DNA from: Sphingopyxis fribergensis
GTDB lineage: Bacteria; Pseudomonadota; Alphaproteobacteria; Sphingomonadales; Sphingomonadaceae
Length of the DNA stretch: 64,000 bases
Direction: 5' to 3'
Assembly: GCF_000803645.1 (NCBI RefSeq)
Contig: NZ_CP009122.1
Span: 3,758,501-3,822,500, forward strand
Part shown: positions 37,095 through 46,945 of the stretch, piece after piece
Position numbering within the stretch: the stretch's first letter is position 1
How the letters are laid out: every line of letters begins with the position of its first letter
Made by a program: the position numbers and the translations under genes
The notes under the pieces: generated by a model
Databases searched by the model: none
The model's input: the letters and a program-made list of their open reading frames with translations, nothing else
What the model was told of the DNA's origin: nothing

Positions 37095-38321
37095 ATGACC
37101 ATGCGCTCGCCCCTCGCCCCCGCCGCCTTCCCTGCCCTCCCCGAAATCGCCGGGGTCACGCGCCGCGTTGCGCGCGCGCAGTACAAGAATTGGGACCGCT
37201 GCGACCTCACCTATGTCGAGCTTGCGCCCGGCACGATGGTCGCGGGCGTGTTCACGCGCAATGTCTGTTGCTCGTCCGAAGTCGAGCTAGGCCGCGAACA
37301 GGTCAAGGGCGGCTCGGGCCGCGCGCTGATCGTCAACGCCGGCAACAGCAACGCCTTTACCGGCTATCGCGGGCGCGAGGCAGTCGAACAGATCATGGAC
37401 CAGGTCGCGGCCCACCTCGGCTGCGCCGCGAACGAAGTCTTCGTCAGCTCGACCGGCGTCATCGGCGTGCCCTTGCCCAAAGACCGGGCGCGCGCCGGAG
37501 TCGAGGCCGCGCTGACCGCCGAGCCCTGCTCATGGGAAGCCGCCGCCGAAACGATCGGCACCACCGACACCTTCGCCAAGGGTTCGGCCGCGAGCGCGAT
37601 CGTCGGCGGCCAGATCGTCCATGTCGCCGGCATCGTCAAGGGATCGGGAATGATCGCCCCCGACATGGCGACGATGCTCGGCTATATCTTCACCGACGCT
37701 GCCGTCGCGCCCGCGCTCTTGCAGGATATGCTGAGCGAAGCGACCGGCGGCAGCTTCAACAGCATCACCGTCGACAGCGACACCTCGACCAGCGACACGG
37801 TGTTGCTCTTCGCGACGGGGCAAGCAGGCAACGCGGTCCTCAACACCCGCGACGATCCGGGGGCCGACGCGCTTTATGCCGCGATCCGCCAAGTCGCACT
37901 CGACCTTGCGCAGCAAGTCGTGCGCGACGGCGAAGGCGCGTCGAAATTCATCGAGATACAGGTGACGGGCGCGGTGAGCGACGACAGCGCCAAGCGCGTC
38001 GCGCTCGCAATCGCCAATTCGCCGCTGGTGAAAACCGCGATCGCGGGCGAGGACGCCAATTGGGGCCGTGTCGTGATGGCGGTCGGCAAGGCAGGCGAAC
38101 CTGCCGACCGCGACAAGCTCGCGATCCGCTTCGGCGACCATTGGGTGGCGAAGGACGGGCTGCCCGTCGACGGCTATGACGAAGCGCCGGTCGCGGCGCA
38201 TCTGAAGGGTCTGGACATCCGCGTCGGCGCCGACCTGGGGTTGGGCGAAGGCCGCGCGACGGTGTGGACATGCGATCTGACGCACGGTTACATCAGCATT
38301 AACGCCGATTATCGGAGCTGA
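37095..38321 (+). CDS. argJ: Bifunctional glutamate N-acetyltransferase / amino-acid acetyltransferase
   Basis: Transfers acetyl from N-acetylornithine to glutamate (and from acetyl-CoA to glutamate), closing the arginine acetyl cycle. The 408-aa precursor cleaves itself at the conserved site in GSGMIAPDMATMLGYIFTDA (nucleophilic Thr in ATML). Other blocks are NAGNSNAFTG, SSTGVIGVPLP and the C-terminal HGYISINADYRS. ATG 37095 is the first start; ATG 37101 is two codons on. It directly follows a terminator and is convergent with trxA across palindromic repeat family B. Confidence 0.96.
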   Translation: MTMRSPLAPAAFPALPEIAGVTRRVARAQYKNWDRCDLTYVELAPGTMVAGVFTRNVCCSSEVELGREQVKGGSGRALIVNAGNSNAFTGYRGREAVEQIMDQVAAHLGCAANEVFVSSTGVIGVPLPKDRARAGVEAALTAEPCSWEAAAETIGTTDTFAKGSAASAIVGGQIVHVAGIVKGSGMIAPDMATMLGYIFTDAAVAPALLQDMLSEATGGSFNSITVDSDTSTSDTVLLFATGQAGNAVLNTRDDPGADALYAAIRQVALDLAQQVVRDGEGASKFIEIQVTGAVSDDSAKRVALAIANSPLVKTAIAGEDANWGRVVMAVGKAGEPADRDKLAIRFGDHWVAKDGLPVDGYDEAPVAAHLKGLDIRVGADLGLGEGRATVWTCDLTHGYISINADYRS

Positions 38322-38332
38322 TACCGCAATAT

Positions 38333-38415
38333 CGTCACCCCGGACTTGATCCGGGGTCCACAACTCACCTTTGCGCGGTCAGCCTGGATCCCGGATCAAG
38401 TCCGGGATGACGAAA
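38333..38415. repeat. Palindromic intergenic repeat, family B
   Basis: Arms CCCCGGACTTGATCCGGGGT and ATCCCGGATCAAGTCCGGGA are complementary and each is a hairpin. Ends are CGTCACCCC and GGGATGACG. It lies exactly between convergent argJ and trxA. Confidence 0.85.
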
Positions 38416-38420
38416 AAGGA

Positions 38421-38741
38421 TTAAAGCGCGCCTTCGAGCCAGCCTTTGAGCGCGCTCTTCGGCGCAGCGCCGACCTTGGTGTCGGCGATCTCGCCATTTT
38501 TGAACAGGATCATCGTCGGGATGCCGCGAACGCCATATTTGGCGGGAGCGTTCGGATGATCGTCGATGTTCAGCTTTGCGATCACGACCTTTTCACCGAG
38601 TTCCTCGGCAATCTCCTCAAGCGACGGGCCGATCATCTTGCACGGGCCGCACCATTCGGCCCAGAAATCGACGAGCACGGGGGTGTCGCTGTCGAGGACG
38701 TCGGCCTGGAAGCTGTCGTCGCTGATTGCCTTGGTACCCAT
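38421..38741 (-). CDS. trxA: Thioredoxin
   Basis: A 106-aa thioredoxin with the redox motif WCGPCK in [20 protein letters not shown], the cis-Pro in [11 protein letters not shown] and full standard length. ATG 38741 follows CAGGAG. It sits 33 bp downstream of addA at the end of the minus-strand string divL-tsaE-amgK-murU-addB-addA-trxA. It could serve MsrA and the peroxiredoxin encoded elsewhere in the window, but that is only a general family role. Confidence 0.97.
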   Translation of the reverse strand: MGTKAISDDSFQADVLDSDTPVLVDFWAEWCGPCKMIGPSLEEIAEELGEKVVIAKLNIDDHPNAPAKYGVRGIPTMILFKNGEIADTKVGAAPKSALKGWLEGAL

Positions 38742-38774
38742 ATCTTGGACTCCTGAAATATCGTTGCACCCAAA

Positions 38775-41700
38775 TTAGGGTGTCGGTGCCTCCGGCTCAA
38801 GGGCTGAACCCGGCAAATTCGCCTTGGTTGCCGTCAAGCCCGGCTTGTGTGCATCGAGCAAGGCGTCGTCGAGGCGGATCAACCGGGCTGCCACAGTATA
38901 AAGCAGCGCTGCCTCGACGCGCCGGCCCGGAAAAATCACCGCGAGCGCATCGCGATAGGCCGCCATCTGGCGGAGATAGGCGGGCTGAACGTCGACCGCA
39001 CTCGCCGGAACATGCCGCCCGGTCTTGTAATCGACAACGGTCACCGCCTGATCGGTAATGAGGAGCCGGTCAACGATCCCCGCTACGACGACGCCGTTGA
39101 CCACAGCCGACAATGGCACCTCGGCGAGCGACCCCGGTCCGAACAGCGCCGCATGCGAGGGGTCCTCCAGAACGCCGATCACCTCGTCGACCATTTTCGC
39201 GCGCGCACTTTCATCAAGCGCGGCCGCCTGCGTCGTCAGCCAATGCGCGGCCGCGATGCGCCGCCGTGCGGGCGCCACCGGCGGCAATCGCTCGAACAGC
39301 GCATGGAGCAGCAGCCCGCGCTCGACCGCCACCACGCCGTCGCCACCCTGCGGCGGCGATGCGACATCGTCGTCACCCAGCGCCGACGGCGCCAGCGGGC
39401 GCGGCGGGCGCGCCTCTTCGGGGGCAGGTTTCAGCGCCCAGTCGGGAATTGCAATCGCCGGCACGGCCACCGCCGGCTTGTCGCGCTGCCGCGCCCATGC
39501 CTTGGCATTCACCGCATGAACGCGCTTCTGTCCCCAACGCGGCCCGGCGTCCTGCCAGCCCAGCCCCATGCCCTCCATCACCCCGTCGACCGCCGCGTGC
39601 CAGCAGAGCTCGGGCAGCGAGCGATCTTCCTTCTTGGTGATCCCGGTGACGATCAGCAGTTCCTCGGCGCGCGTCATCGCGACGTAGAGCAGCCGCCAAT
39701 GCTCCTCGATCTCGGCGCGCGCCTTGGCGTCATGCGCCTCGGCAATCCGCCCATGCCGCTCCTCTTTCGGCAGCCCGAACACCGGCAGCCTGTCCCAACC
39801 CTCCAGCGAGACGTCGAACCCGCGCTGGCGCTGCACCGGGTCGTCGGTCGCATCGGCAAGGATGACGATCGGCGCCTGCAAGCCTTTGGACCCATGCACC
39901 GTCATCACGCGCACGACATTGCTGCGCGCTTCGGTCTGACGTTTGATGTCGGCGCTGCTCGCCTCGACCTCGCTCAGGAAGGCGAGCAGCGAGGGCGTGT
40001 GCAACCGCTCGAACGCGAGCGCTTGGTTCAGCAGCTCGTCTATCGGGTCGCGCGCCTCGCGCCCCAGCCGCGCATAGAGCCGCCGCCGTCCCTGCACCGG
40101 ACCCGACAGCACGCGGTCGAGGAAGCGATAGGGCGTCGTGAAATCGGCCATGCCAAGCAGCCCGCGCAGCGCCATCATCGTCTCCGCCGACACCTCGCCT
40201 TCACGCGCGCGGAGTTGCTCCCACAAGGCGCGTTTGCCGCGCCCATGCGCGAAACCGAACAGATCGTCCTGCGACCAGCCGATCAGCGGCGACACGAGCA
40301 GCGCGGCGAGGTTGAGATCGTCGAGCGGCTGGATCGCAAAGCGCATCGCCGCCAGCAAATCCTGCACCCCCAGCGGCTGCGTCAGCGCAAAGCGGTCGAC
40401 ACCCGCGACGGGCACGCCCAGCGATTGCAACCGCGCAACGATCCGCGCCGCGAGGTCGCGGCGGCGGCGGACGAGGATCAATATATCGCCCGGCGCGACG
40501 CTGCGCCCGTCCTTGCCATGTTCGATCCAGTCGCGGACCTCGTCGGCGATCGCGCGCGACAGACGCAGGCTCGCGGGGTCGCTCGCGGGGGCGAGCGGAT
40601 CGCCGCCCTCGCTCGCATCCTCGTCGCCGGCCTCCTCATCGCCGGCCTCGGCGGCAAGCGCCTTGCCCACGGGCAACGGCTGCCACAGTTCGACACGCCC
40701 CGGATGCTCGCTGCGGAAGGGCAAATGCGGCGGCTCATCGCTCGCCAGCCCCATCAGCTCGGCGCCGCCGCTTCCGACCCATTCATCGACTACGTCGAGC
40801 ACCGCGGGGCTCGACCGATAATTGGTGACCAGATCGACCTGCGCGAACGGCTGGCCACCGCCCTCGGCCCATTCGCCGAACCGGATGCGCGCCGCCTCGA
40901 ACGCCGCGGGCTCGGTGCCCTGAAAGCCGAAGATCGCCTGCTTGCGGTCGCCAACGGTGAACATCGTGCGGATCCGCTCGTCCTTCGCGCCCGTGCCGGC
41001 GAAAAACTCCTCGGCAAGCGCGGCGACGATCGCCCATTGGCGCGTGTTGGTGTCCTGCGCCTCGTCGACCAAAATATGGTCGGTGCGCTGGTCGAGCTTG
41101 AAGCGCACCCATTCGCCGAACTGGCCGAGCCGCAGCAACGACCCCGCAATCGCGATCAGATCGTCGAAATCGGCCAGCCCGCCCTCGCGCTTCGCCAGTG
41201 CATAGGCCTCGGCAAAGCGGCTCCCCAAATCCCACGCAGCGGCCAGATCGTCGGCGACCTGCATCGCCCGCATCGTCGCCATCAGCTCGCCAATCGCCGC
41301 CGCGACGCATTCGGCCGAGCCAAGGCAGTCGCCCATCTGCTTGCCGGGGGTCAGGTAATGTGCGGCGATGTCGCCATCCTTTTTGACGATCGCGCCCAGC
41401 ACATCGCCCAGCATCGTGGCGCGCGCGGCTGGGTCGGCGGCGAGCCACGCCGCCATCGTCCCGGCGCGTGCGACACCCGTCGCGCTGCCCCAGGTGCGCC
41501 CGACGGTGGCAATCGCGGAAATATCGGCATCGGCAATCGCACCCGCGCCAAGGCGCGTGACGAGCCATGCCTCTGCATCGCCATCGGGCAGCCCCAGCGC
41601 CGCGCGCAGATCATGCCCGCGCGGCGGCAATATCCGCGTCTGGAACGGCGCGGCAAAGGCGTGGGCGCAGCGCACGAGAAACGTCATCGCGGCGTCCTGC

Positions 41701-42260
41701 CCCATCCGCCGCGACAGCATCGCCGCATGGCGGCGCATCGCATCGCCCTCGATGCCCAGTTCCGAAAGCAGCTTGCCCATCACCTGCCGCTGCAAATCGG
41801 CCGCCTCGCCCTCTTCGAGCGCCCGGAACCCCGGCATGATCTTCGCCTCGAGCGGAAAGCTCGCAAGCAAGGTCTGACAGAAACTGTGGATCGTCTGCAC
41901 GCGGATCGCCCCCGGTGCGCTGTCGATCACCGTTGCGAACAGCGACCGCGCGCGGTCGAGAATGCCCGGCTGCTGCCAGTCGGCGCCCAAAGCGCGCAGG
42001 TCGAGCCGCAAATCGCCATCGTCCATCCGCACCCACAGCGCCAGCCGCTCGTGAATGCGGTGCGCCATTTCGGCGGCGCCCGCCTTGGTAAAGGTGATGC
42101 ACAGGATCGCATCGGGCGCGACCCCCGCGAGCATCAGCCGCAGCACGCGCGCCGACAATACCTGCGTCTTGCCCGTCCCCGCCGACGCGCCGAGCCAGAC
42201 ATGGTCGCCCGGCTCCGCCGCCGCCTGCTGGCCGGGATCAAGGTCATGGAGCCGCGTCAT
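38775..42260 (-). CDS. addA: Double-strand-break repair helicase-nuclease AddA
   Basis: The UvrD-like helicase and nuclease subunit of the AddAB complex, which processes DNA ends for RecA loading in place of RecBCD. The 1161-aa chain has Walker A GASAGTGKTQ near the N-terminus, helicase Ia LCITFTKAGAAEMAHRI, Walker B VDEAQDTN, motif III VGDRKQAIFGFQGTEP, motif V VHGSKGLQAPIV, and a C-terminal PDDEXK nuclease with VVDYKTGRH. ATG 42260 overlaps the addB stop by four bases (ATGA). The order addB-addA, followed by trxA, is typical of alphaproteobacteria. Confidence 0.96.
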   Translation of the reverse strand: MTRLHDLDPGQQAAAEPGDHVWLGASAGTGKTQVLSARVLRLMLAGVAPDAILCITFTKAGAAEMAHRIHERLALWVRMDDGDLRLDLRALGADWQQPGILDRARSLFATVIDSAPGAIRVQTIHSFCQTLLASFPLEAKIMPGFRALEEGEAADLQRQVMGKLLSELGIEGDAMRRHAAMLSRRMGQDAAMTFLVRCAHAFAAPFQTRILPPRGHDLRAALGLPDGDAEAWLVTRLGAGAIADADISAIATVGRTWGSATGVARAGTMAAWLAADPAARATMLGDVLGAIVKKDGDIAAHYLTPGKQMGDCLGSAECVAAAIGELMATMRAMQVADDLAAAWDLGSRFAEAYALAKREGGLADFDDLIAIAGSLLRLGQFGEWVRFKLDQRTDHILVDEAQDTNTRQWAIVAALAEEFFAGTGAKDERIRTMFTVGDRKQAIFGFQGTEPAAFEAARIRFGEWAEGGGQPFAQVDLVTNYRSSPAVLDVVDEWVGSGGAELMGLASDEPPHLPFRSEHPGRVELWQPLPVGKALAAEAGDEEAGDEDASEGGDPLAPASDPASLRLSRAIADEVRDWIEHGKDGRSVAPGDILILVRRRRDLAARIVARLQSLGVPVAGVDRFALTQPLGVQDLLAAMRFAIQPLDDLNLAALLVSPLIGWSQDDLFGFAHGRGKRALWEQLRAREGEVSAETMMALRGLLGMADFTTPYRFLDRVLSGPVQGRRRLYARLGREARDPIDELLNQALAFERLHTPSLLAFLSEVEASSADIKRQTEARSNVVRVMTVHGSKGLQAPIVILADATDDPVQRQRGFDVSLEGWDRLPVFGLPKEERHGRIAEAHDAKARAEIEEHWRLLYVAMTRAEELLIVTGITKKEDRSLPELCWHAAVDGVMEGMGLGWQDAGPRWGQKRVHAVNAKAWARQRDKPAVAVPAIAIPDWALKPAPEEARPPRPLAPSALGDDDVASPPQGGDGVVAVERGLLLHALFERLPPVAPARRRIAAAHWLTTQAAALDESARAKMVDEVIGVLEDPSHAALFGPGSLAEVPLSAVVNGVVVAGIVDRLLITDQAVTVVDYKTGRHVPASAVDVQPAYLRQMAAYRDALAVIFPGRRVEAALLYTVAARLIRLDDALLDAHKPGLTATKANLPGSALEPEAPTP

Positions 42261-45253
42261 GGCGCATCGCCCCCGCGCCCGAACCATTCGTCGCGGCGCA
42301 TCAGCTGGTCGTAATCGGTAAAGCGCTTGGCATTGTCGCCCGGCGCAAACACGCCGTCGCCCAGCAGATAGGCGGCGGTCAATTCGGCAAACGCATCATA
42401 AGCGCGCGCAACTGCCTCCTCGGCGGTCTTGAGCTTGCGCCGGCTCCCATGCGTCGGCGCGATGCTGCCGTCGATGCCCTTGGCGCGGTCGGCCTTGAGG
42501 CTCCAATATTCGAGTGCATTGATCGGTCCGGCCGCCACGCCGTCGACCTTCCCCATTTCGGCGAGCAGCCCGAGCAGCCCCAATTGATTGTCGAGCCCGT
42601 CGAACGCCGCGCTCCCGCTCGGCGTCGCGCCGGTCTTGTAATCGACGATCGCGAGGCTTCCGTCGGCCAGCCGGTCGATCCGGTCGGCCTTGCCCGTCAG
42701 ACGAATGCCATCAAGTTCATGCACGCCCGTCACCTCAGTCGCGACCGGCTCGCGACCGTCGGCGCGCGCCGCCCACACGCGCTCGGCGGCCCAGCGCAAT
42801 GCGGGCTCGATCCGCGGGAACCAGAAAGCGCGCGCGAGCGCATCGAGCGCCGGATCATCGAGCAGGCGGGCGAGTTCGGCCTCCAGCGCTTCGGGCGTCG
42901 CCCCGGCGCGCTGCCAATCCTCCAGAAACGCATGGACGCGCGTGCCGAGCCAGCGCGGATCGGGCCCGGCGCGCAGCGGATCGAGCACCGAAAGCCGCAG
43001 GATGCGCCCGGCATAAAAAGCGTATGGATCCTTCGCGAGCAGGTCGACGCCGGTCACGCTGATCTGCCCCGGCCGCGCGTCGGCGGGCGGCTGCGGCTGC
43101 GGCATAAGCGCGGGCGCGATCGGCCCCGGCGGCACGTCGAGCGCCGCCGCCAGCGCCGCCACGCTCTTGCTACCCACGCGCGCCTCGGGCAAGTCGCCCG
43201 CGAGCGCGGCGAGCCGCAACCAGAAGCGCGACGCGACCGCCGGATCGCCGCCGCTGCGCATCGCGCGCGTCACCACCACCTCGCGCGCCGCGAACGCCCC
43301 CGCGAAGTCATGCGCCGCCGCGCCCTGCTGGCGTTCAGGCGCGGCGAGCCCGAGCATCCGGCGGATGCCCGGCGCAAGCCAGGGGTCGGGGCTCTGCTGT
43401 TGCGGCCAGCGGCCCTCGTCGAGCCCACCGAGAATCATCACATCGGCGCGCTGCAACCGCGCTTCGAGCAAGCCCCAGATGAACAGCCGCGGGTGCCCGC
43501 CATAGGGCGGCCGTACGCTCTCGCCCGACAACAGGTCGGTCAGCATCGCCGGGAAGTCGGCGGGCGCGACGAGCGCGGGCCCCTCGCCCTTCGCGAGCGA
43601 CCAGCGGTCGAAAATCTCGGACAGCGCGCGCCCGGCATGGCCGGTCCACGCGCCCTCGCCGGTCAACCAGCCGAGCGCCGCCTGCAAAGCACCGAGCAGG
43701 ACCGACGGCGGCGCGGGCGCGCCCGCCGCGAAAGGAGCCAGCGCCGCGCCCAGCCCCGCCGCAACATCGGCCCACCAATCGCCGATCAGCGTCGCCGCAC
43801 CATGGCCGCGCGCCTTCGCATCGGCCGCGCGTTCGGCGATCCGCATCGTCACCCCATCCCAACCCGGCACCAGCCCCGGCCCGCGCAGCACAAGGTCGAG
43901 CCGCCGCACCTGATCGAGCCAGCCGAGCCGCCCCTCGCCCGCGCGCACCAGCGGATGCCCGAGCAGCGCCACGAGCCGCACCGGATCGAACGCCGCCGCA
44001 AATTCCGCCAGCGCGAGCAGCAGCGCGCCCGGCGGCGTCTGCCCCAGCGGCTGCCCCGCGCTGTCGTCGACCGCTATGTCCCAGCGCGCGAGCGCGGCCG
44101 CGACGCGCGCCGCCAGCGCACGATCGGGGGTGACCAGCGCGACGGTGCGTGCCGGCGTTTCGAGCGCGTGGCGCATCATCAGCGCGATCCCCTGCGCCTC
44201 CTGCCCGTCGTCGCCGAACACCGCGGCGCTGACCCCGGCGATGCCGGGCCTCAGATCGCCCGCCTGCTGCCAGCGCGCGGTATAAGCGGCGGGCGCGAAG
44301 AGCAGCGAAGTGAAGGGCGCGCGCGCATCGGGGCCGTCGAAGGGCGAGGTCGCGTCCCACGACTGCACTTCGCCCCGCGACACACCCATGCGCCCGAGCA
44401 GCAGCTTCAGATGATATTGCGGGTGCGTCTCGAGCGGGCGTTCATGGGACTTCTCGGGGTCGGCTTTCACCGGCCCGAGCGCATCCCACTCCTCGCCCGC
44501 CATATCGAGGTCGAGCCCCGGCAGCACGACCATGCCCTCGGCCAGATCGGCGACGGTGCGCAGCAGCCGCGCGATCGCGGGCGCCGCCGTCGTCACGCCC
44601 GCCGCCACCACGAAGCGCGCCGGCGGCGCGACGCGCCATCCCCTGCTCACGCGCGCGAGCAGGTGATTGCGGCGATCGGCACGGTCGATATGCCCCGTCG
44701 CGGCGAGCAGCCCCGGCCATTGGTCGACGAGCAGCGACAGCCGCCGCCACGACGCCTGCCAATGCCCGGCAAGGTCGCCGAGCGCGCTTTCGATATCGGC
44801 GAGCCGCGCGGGCGCGACCTCCTCATAATGCAGTTGATCGATCACGCGCCCCAGCCCCTCGGCAAGCTGGAATGCCGCCGCGCCGGTGATCGGCTCTTCG
44901 CCCGCCGGATTATGTTTCTCGATCAGGCCGGCGAGCATCAGCCGCCGTTTCAGCGCGTCGATCGCGGGCGGGATTGCATCGCTCTCGTCGATCGGGTCGA
45001 GCGCGAGCGCGACGCTTTCGTCAAGATCGGCGTCGCCGATCACCGCGAGCCGCGGCATCAGCAGCCCGGAGCCGCCAGCGCGCACGAACGCCGCGTGCAC
45101 GGCGCTTCGCGCGCGATTGCTCGGCAGCACGATCAGGCCCTGCGCCAGCCCCAGCGCGCCGTCGGCGTAGCGCGCGATCAACCCGGCGGCGAGCGCGTCG
45201 GCAAAGGCCCGCTGGACGGGGATGGAGTAAATGGTGGGTTTGTCGTCAGCCAT
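42257..45253 (-). CDS. addB: Double-strand-break repair protein AddB
   Basis: The second AddAB subunit, an inactive helicase fold with an active PDDEXK nuclease. The 998-aa protein begins YSIPVQRAFADALAAGLIAR and has a C-terminal GKADRIDRLADGSLAIVDYKTG nuclease block. The helicase region carries VLPSNRARSAVHAAF where the P-loop would be, so ATP binding is probably lost, as expected. ATG 45253 overlaps the end of murU by 8 bp; the stop overlaps addA by four bases. Confidence 0.95.
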   Translation of the reverse strand: MADDKPTIYSIPVQRAFADALAAGLIARYADGALGLAQGLIVLPSNRARSAVHAAFVRAGGSGLLMPRLAVIGDADLDESVALALDPIDESDAIPPAIDALKRRLMLAGLIEKHNPAGEEPITGAAAFQLAEGLGRVIDQLHYEEVAPARLADIESALGDLAGHWQASWRRLSLLVDQWPGLLAATGHIDRADRRNHLLARVSRGWRVAPPARFVVAAGVTTAAPAIARLLRTVADLAEGMVVLPGLDLDMAGEEWDALGPVKADPEKSHERPLETHPQYHLKLLLGRMGVSRGEVQSWDATSPFDGPDARAPFTSLLFAPAAYTARWQQAGDLRPGIAGVSAAVFGDDGQEAQGIALMMRHALETPARTVALVTPDRALAARVAAALARWDIAVDDSAGQPLGQTPPGALLLALAEFAAAFDPVRLVALLGHPLVRAGEGRLGWLDQVRRLDLVLRGPGLVPGWDGVTMRIAERAADAKARGHGAATLIGDWWADVAAGLGAALAPFAAGAPAPPSVLLGALQAALGWLTGEGAWTGHAGRALSEIFDRWSLAKGEGPALVAPADFPAMLTDLLSGESVRPPYGGHPRLFIWGLLEARLQRADVMILGGLDEGRWPQQQSPDPWLAPGIRRMLGLAAPERQQGAAAHDFAGAFAAREVVVTRAMRSGGDPAVASRFWLRLAALAGDLPEARVGSKSVAALAAALDVPPGPIAPALMPQPQPPADARPGQISVTGVDLLAKDPYAFYAGRILRLSVLDPLRAGPDPRWLGTRVHAFLEDWQRAGATPEALEAELARLLDDPALDALARAFWFPRIEPALRWAAERVWAARADGREPVATEVTGVHELDGIRLTGKADRIDRLADGSLAIVDYKTGATPSGSAAFDGLDNQLGLLGLLAEMGKVDGVAAGPINALEYWSLKADRAKGIDGSIAPTHGSRRKLKTAEEAVARAYDAFAELTAAYLLGDGVFAPGDNAKRFTDYDQLMRRDEWFGRGGDAP

Positions 45254-45965
45254 CCGTCAAAGCGGCTTCGGTCGGCGCGATGCTCGCCGGGGTGCCGACA
45301 TCGAACCACTGCCCCATGTGCGACAGGCCATAAAGCCGCCCTGCCGCGATCGCGCGTTCCCACAGGATGTTGGTCGAAAACGCCCCTTCGGGTGCACCGT
45401 CGAGAAAGCGCCGCGAGATGAGCTGGATGCCCGTATAGACAAAGGGTGCGATATGCCCCGGCTTGCGCCGCGACAGCCGCCCCGCCGGGTCCATGTGGAA
45501 ATCGCCGCGCCCGCCATGCCCGGTCGCGCTCGCCTGCCGGATCACCAGTAGCAGCGCATCCATCTTTGCGCCGTCCCAATGGCGCGCGAGATGGCGGATG
45601 CTGTCCTGCGGTCCGTCGGTCCAGATATTGTCACTGTTGACGATCAGGATCGGGTCGCCGCGAAGCTGCGGCAGCGCCTTGACCATCCCGCCGCCCGTTT
45701 CGAGCAGCAGGTCGCGCTCGTCCGAAATCGCGATCGTGAACTCGCGCTTTTGCGCCGCGAGATGCGCTTCGAGCGCATCGGCGAGATAATGGACGTTGAC
45801 GACGACATGCTCGACACCCGCCGCCTCGATACGGTCGAGGCTATGGTCGATCAGCGCCTTGCCCGCGACACGCACCAGCGGTTTCGGCCGGGTGGCAGTA
45901 AGAGGACGCATGCGCTTTCCCAGCCCCGCCGCCATCACCATCGCGCTTTCGATCTTCACGCTCAC
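45246..45965 (-). CDS. murU: N-acetylmuramate 1-phosphate uridylyltransferase MurU
   Basis: Converts MurNAc-1-phosphate and UTP to UDP-MurNAc in the peptidoglycan-recycling bypass that avoids de novo synthesis. A 239-aa nucleotidyltransferase with MVMAAGLGKRMRPLT, RPKPLVRVAGK, DLLLETGGG, and SDNIWTDG. It has no hexapeptide-repeat tail, like known MurU. GTG 45965 overlaps the amgK stop (GTGA); GTG 45959 is an alternative two codons on. The amgK-murU pairing makes this assignment firm, although the specificity is inferred from synteny. Confidence 0.9.
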   Translation of the reverse strand: MSVKIESAMVMAAGLGKRMRPLTATRPKPLVRVAGKALIDHSLDRIEAAGVEHVVVNVHYLADALEAHLAAQKREFTIAISDERDLLLETGGGMVKALPQLRGDPILIVNSDNIWTDGPQDSIRHLARHWDGAKMDALLLVIRQASATGHGGRGDFHMDPAGRLSRRKPGHIAPFVYTGIQLISRRFLDGAPEGAFSTNILWERAIAAGRLYGLSHMGQWFDVGTPASIAPTEAALTDG

Positions 45966-46945
45966 AACCAAGCCTCCGCCCGTTTCGAAGCGGGGACATT
46001 GGCGTCGAACCATTGCCGAACGGGGACAAGCGACGGATGCGCCAGATCGCGCTCGAGCAGCCCCCACATGCGCGGCTGGAAACTTTTGTAATGCGGCTTG
46101 TTGTCGCGTTTCCACAGCCGGACGAAGACGCCGAGGATGCGCGTGTTGCGCTGCGCCGCGAGCGCCCAATAGGCCGCCTCGATATCCTGCCCGGTCGCCG
46201 CCTGATAGCGCGCGAGCATCGCGGTCTCGACCGCCGGACTGACATCGCGCCGCGCATCTTCGAGCACCGAGGCGAGATCATAGGCCGGATGGCCGACGCG
46301 CGCATCCTGGAAATCAAGCAGCCCATAATGGCCGATGCCGTCCCTGCCCGGCACCAGCATGATATTTTCGGCATGATAGTCGCGCAGCACCGTGACGCGC
46401 GGCAGGCCGTCCTGCTCGACGGGCGTCAGCACCTCGGCCCACGCGGCGCGAAACGCCTCACGATCGACCGCGATGTCGAAGGCTGGGCAATACCAGTCGC
46501 TGAACAGCTCCACCTCGCCCAGCCATTGATCGAGCCCGTGCGCGGGCAGCCCGTCCATCGGGGGCCGCGCGTGCAGGTGGACGAGCAGGTCGGTCACCCC
46601 CGCATAATAGTCGGCCTCGGTATGCGGCGCCTCGTCGACCGTTTCGCGCAGCCGCACATCGCCGAAATCGTCGATCAGCAGCAGGCCCTGCTTCAGATCG
46701 CGCGCGATGATCGTCGGCGCGGTCAGCCCCTGTTCGCAGAGGAATTCGGCGACCGCGATGAACGGCCGCGGATCCTCGTGCGGCGGCGGCGCGTCCATCA
46801 GCACCGCCTGCCGGTCGCCATCGACGATGCGAAAGTAACGGCGGAACGACGCATCGCCGGCAAGCGGCAAAATCCGGGCATCGCCCCAGCCATGCGCGGC
46901 AAGAAAGGCGGGCGCATGGGGGGGCGGTATCATCAAAGCGGCCAT
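45962..46945 (-). CDS. amgK: Anomeric MurNAc/GlcNAc kinase AmgK (aminoglycoside phosphotransferase family)
   Basis: Phosphorylates recycled N-acetylmuramate at C1 for MurU. A 327-aa APH-fold kinase with the catalytic segment VLRDYHAENIML (Asp, His and Asn in the Brenner motif), the metal-binding LLDFQDARVGHPAYDLASVL, and an N-lobe RRYFRIVDGDRQAVLMDAPP. ATG 46945 has GGGGAG upstream; the downstream ATG 46933 (TGATG with tsaE) is an alternative. It overlaps tsaE by 13 bp and murU by four. Confidence 0.9.
   Translation of the reverse strand: MAALMIPPPHAPAFLAAHGWGDARILPLAGDASFRRYFRIVDGDRQAVLMDAPPPHEDPRPFIAVAEFLCEQGLTAPTIIARDLKQGLLLIDDFGDVRLRETVDEAPHTEADYYAGVTDLLVHLHARPPMDGLPAHGLDQWLGEVELFSDWYCPAFDIAVDREAFRAAWAEVLTPVEQDGLPRVTVLRDYHAENIMLVPGRDGIGHYGLLDFQDARVGHPAYDLASVLEDARRDVSPAVETAMLARYQAATGQDIEAAYWALAAQRNTRILGVFVRLWKRDNKPHYKSFQPRMWGLLERDLAHPSLVPVRQWFDANVPASKRAEAWL

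Noticed and set aside
38847..42314. 1155-codon plus-strand frame opposite addA
   Set aside because: Antisense shadow of AddA; no motifs, composition typical of reverse-frame reading.
42449..45421. 990-codon plus-strand frame opposite addB
   Set aside because: Antisense shadow; addB has family motifs and overlapping operon junctions.
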